Made by a program: the position numbers and the translations under genes. A stretch of DNA of 60,949 bases from Rubrivivax sp. GTDB lineage: Bacteria; Pseudomonadota; Gammaproteobacteria; Burkholderiales; Burkholderiaceae_C. This document shows, piece by piece, positions 59,721 to 60,949 of the stretch (position 1 is its first letter; each line of letters opens with the position of its first letter). The stretch covers positions 1 through 60,949 of the forward strand of contig JAURZM010000034.1 of the NCBI GenBank assembly GCA_030653385.1. Reading direction: 5' to 3'. The notes beneath the pieces are model-generated. The model made no database searches. It was not told the origin of the DNA and worked only from the letters and a program-made list of their open reading frames with translations.

Positions 59721-59782
59721 GGGGGTTCTCCTTCAGGGGTGAAGGGGAACGCCCATCCCTGGCGGGGAACTGGGGTTCCCCG
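59721..59782 (-). promoter_or_regulatory. Leader hairpins of the 59517-59720 gene
   Basis: CGGGGAAC-loop-GTTCCCCG (59782-59763) is an 8-bp stem with a 4-nt loop. GTTC with flanking GGG upstream (about 59754-59747) can pair with GAACCCC (59728-59722) before the AUG, with one C-C mismatch. This is the third member of the conserved leader set. Confidence 0.5.
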
Positions 59783-60068
59783 TCTGGGATGCCCTGCCGG
59801 GAAGGCAAGGCGCTTCGTCGCGCACAGGTGCGTGCGCGAGCTGCAGAGGTCCGCGTCCGAGAGGACGGGGCCAGGGCAGATGCGTGCGTCAGGCCAGGCT
59901 TCTGATCGAGATCAGGCCGGGCTGGTGAGCGCAGGGCGCGTCACGACGCGGAGGTCGTGGTCGGCGCATGCGAGGAGGGGCCACGACACGGGGTCATGGC
60001 CGGCTCCTGGTTTCGGATCCGGATGGACCTGAATCGGCCCGGCACACGGAGGTGCCGGACGGGACACA

Positions 60069-60091
60069 AGGCAGGTAACGACTGCGACGCC
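60069..60091 (-). repeat. 23-bp direct repeat, copy 2
   Basis: Identical over 23 bases to 56833-56855, 3.2 kb away and in the same orientation. It lies about 350 nt upstream of the 59720 start. Likely a shared promoter or protein-binding element of the mobile element. Confidence 0.85.
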
Positions 60092-60391
60092 AGCTGGGCT
60101 GGACTTCAGGGCGACCAGAGCCACCGATGAAGGCTGAGCAGACGCGATGTCCGCAGGTAGCCACGTCAGTATCGGACGGGGTCCCTCGGTCGGCAACGGA
60201 CCCGAGGTCTCATCGCGGCAATGCCCGCCCAAGCGACCGGCTCGGCCGACGCTTGGGCGGGCAATCGATTCCGAGTCCTCCACGTCGGGGGCCCGGAACG
60301 CGGCGCTGCCCAGTTGCTGGGCGTGCGGGTAGGCTGACGGTTCGTATAGTGGGCGGATCAACATCTCCTGCAGACCGGTTCCGCCCTGTCC

Positions 60392-60634
60392 ATGACCGTC
60401 GAGCGCTATGCCTTCCATGACTGCGAAGCCACCACGGCGGCAGGCGTGCCGCTGCGCATTCACGCTGGCGTTCACCATGTCGAGCGGCGATCGCTGGTGT
60501 TCCGCGTGCGCCTGGGTGGCCGCGAGCTCGATCTGACCCTGGCCGAGTCGGAGCGCCTGCTGGATGCGGGCTGTGTCGGGCCGGTTGTCGCCGCCGCTGA
60601 TCCACCGGGGACCGGCGAAACCCATCCTGGGTGA
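60392..60634 (+). CDS. Small hypothetical protein
   Basis: An 80-residue soluble protein (MTVERYAFHDCEATTAAGVPL; VRLGGRELDLTLAESERLLDAG in parts), likely a small beta-rich domain. It is divergent from the element genes to its left. No family recognised. Confidence 0.5.
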   Translation: MTVERYAFHDCEATTAAGVPLRIHAGVHHVERRSLVFRVRLGGRELDLTLAESERLLDAGCVGPVVAAADPPGTGETHPG

Positions 60635-60949
60635 AACACGCGAGGTGGCGAAGGCAGACTGGAACGTCTATGCGAGAGCGCTGGTCGGACCCCGGCGACC
60701 AAGGCAGTTGCGCTGCTCGAGTGGGCCAGCGACGTGGCGATGAGTGTCTACACAGCGGCCCTACACAAGTACCCGGACTCGGCCATCAGCTGTCGTTCAC
60801 GGAGCCCAGGTGGGCGACCGCACCACGCCGGATTGCAGACGGCCGGCAGGACCGTTGCCACGAGGGCGGCGACGACGCCACTCGTCGCCTGGTCGCATCG
60901 CGTGCCAACTCGACGCGCTCGGCTCACGTTGCAGAGCGGTTGCACGTCC
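60635..60949. other. Right end of window, no gene recognised
   Basis: The last 315 nt contain short frames on both strands without family resemblance or ribosome sites. A gene may continue beyond the window, but nothing can be supported here. Confidence 0.4.

Larger units (their letters stand above)
59721..60391. other. Long leader/intergenic region
   Basis: About 670 nt between divergent genes. It contains the leader hairpins (59721-59782) and the second 23-bp repeat (60069-60091). No gene is supported; frames here lack recognisable protein features. Confidence 0.5.

Noticed and set aside
56833..60091. The 23-bp repeats as attachment sites of a small element
   Set aside because: No integrase or tRNA end is nearby, and both copies occupy equivalent upstream positions of genes, which fits regulation better.
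1..60949. CRISPR arrays, rRNA, tRNA or complete insertion sequences
   Set aside because: No regularly spaced repeats, no recognisable RNA gene sequence and no transposase with inverted ends were seen.

Overview
The window is a very GC-rich (by eye around two-thirds G+C) stretch of bacterial chromosome or genomic island. Gene content and protein style (CopK, CopI-like cupredoxin, CusCBA, TAT-type multicopper oxidases, QcrA-type Rieske protein) point to a betaproteobacterium of the order Burkholderiales, in the Rubrivivax/Leptothrix/Cupriavidus neighbourhood. That assignment is an inference from gene families, not a sequence match. No rRNA, tRNA, CRISPR array or intact insertion sequence was seen.

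Layout. (1) 1-8311, plus strand: the 3' end of an FtsH-like protease gene, then a tightly packed operon with a LolA-like periplasmic protein, a divergent phosphoketolase-family enzyme, a LolD/MacB-type ABC ATPase, one permease made of two fused FtsX/LolC-E-like halves, and an outer-membrane beta-barrel protein. A decayed second copy of the ATPase gene lies just downstream (about 8424-8628). (2) 8821-9601, plus: a secreted SRPBCC protein and a small membrane protein. (3) 9651-33985, minus: a long run of closely spaced or overlapping genes. The promoter-distal part holds YdjM-like, SHOCT, DUF302, archaeal-type (type II) GAPDH, AarF/UbiB kinase, D-hydroxyacid dehydrogenase, methyltransferase, DUF6629-like, VTT-domain, HtrA protease, PRPP synthetase, AMP/thymidine phosphorylase, beta-CASP RNase, two TPM-domain proteins, LemA and an MFS transporter. 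The promoter-proximal part is a copper module: CopB, CopA, an unusual P1B ATPase, PPK2, Rieske, an isoprenylcysteine-methyltransferase-like protein, DUF2933, a Met-rich periplasmic protein and a small Cys-containing secreted protein. A MerR-type regulator is divergent at 34116. (4) 34594-39719: a small secreted protein, a nuclease-like hypothetical protein, an AraC regulator, an alpha/beta hydrolase and a membrane-fused sulfite-oxidase-like molybdoenzyme. (5) 39954-52829: a second copper module with CopK, CopI-like cupredoxin, CusF, a thioredoxin-reductase-like flavoprotein, a secreted unknown, a paralogue of the 33545 protein, CusC-CusB(-CusF fusion)-CusA, DUF411, a second CopK and a CueO-type oxidase. 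(6) 52961-60949: small accessory genes (an overlapping pair of unknowns, an orphan antitoxin-like gene), then a block typical of an integrative conjugative element: RadC/JAB protein, DUF5983-like protein and several short unknowns with shared leader hairpins and a 23-bp direct repeat.

How it works together. The two copper modules cover Cu(I) export from the cytoplasm (P1B ATPase), periplasmic chaperoning and sequestration (CopK x2, cupredoxin, CusF, Met-rich protein), oxidation (CopA, CueO) and trans-envelope efflux (CusCBA). Three genes in the second module (both copK copies and the 42700 unknown) have the same inverted repeat GATNAC-N6-GTNATC exactly 50 nt upstream of a TAGANT -10-like element; a fourth copy precedes the flavoprotein gene. 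The repeat matches the ATGAC-N6-GTCAT core of the known CusR/CopR copper box, so a two-component regulator encoded outside the window probably controls this set. The first module has a mer-type operator. The minus-strand metabolic cluster joins archaeal-type enzymes (AMP phosphorylase, type II GAPDH) with PRPP synthetase, polyphosphate kinase and, nearby, a phosphoketolase homologue. It looks like an uncharacterised ribose-phosphate/nucleotide recycling module.
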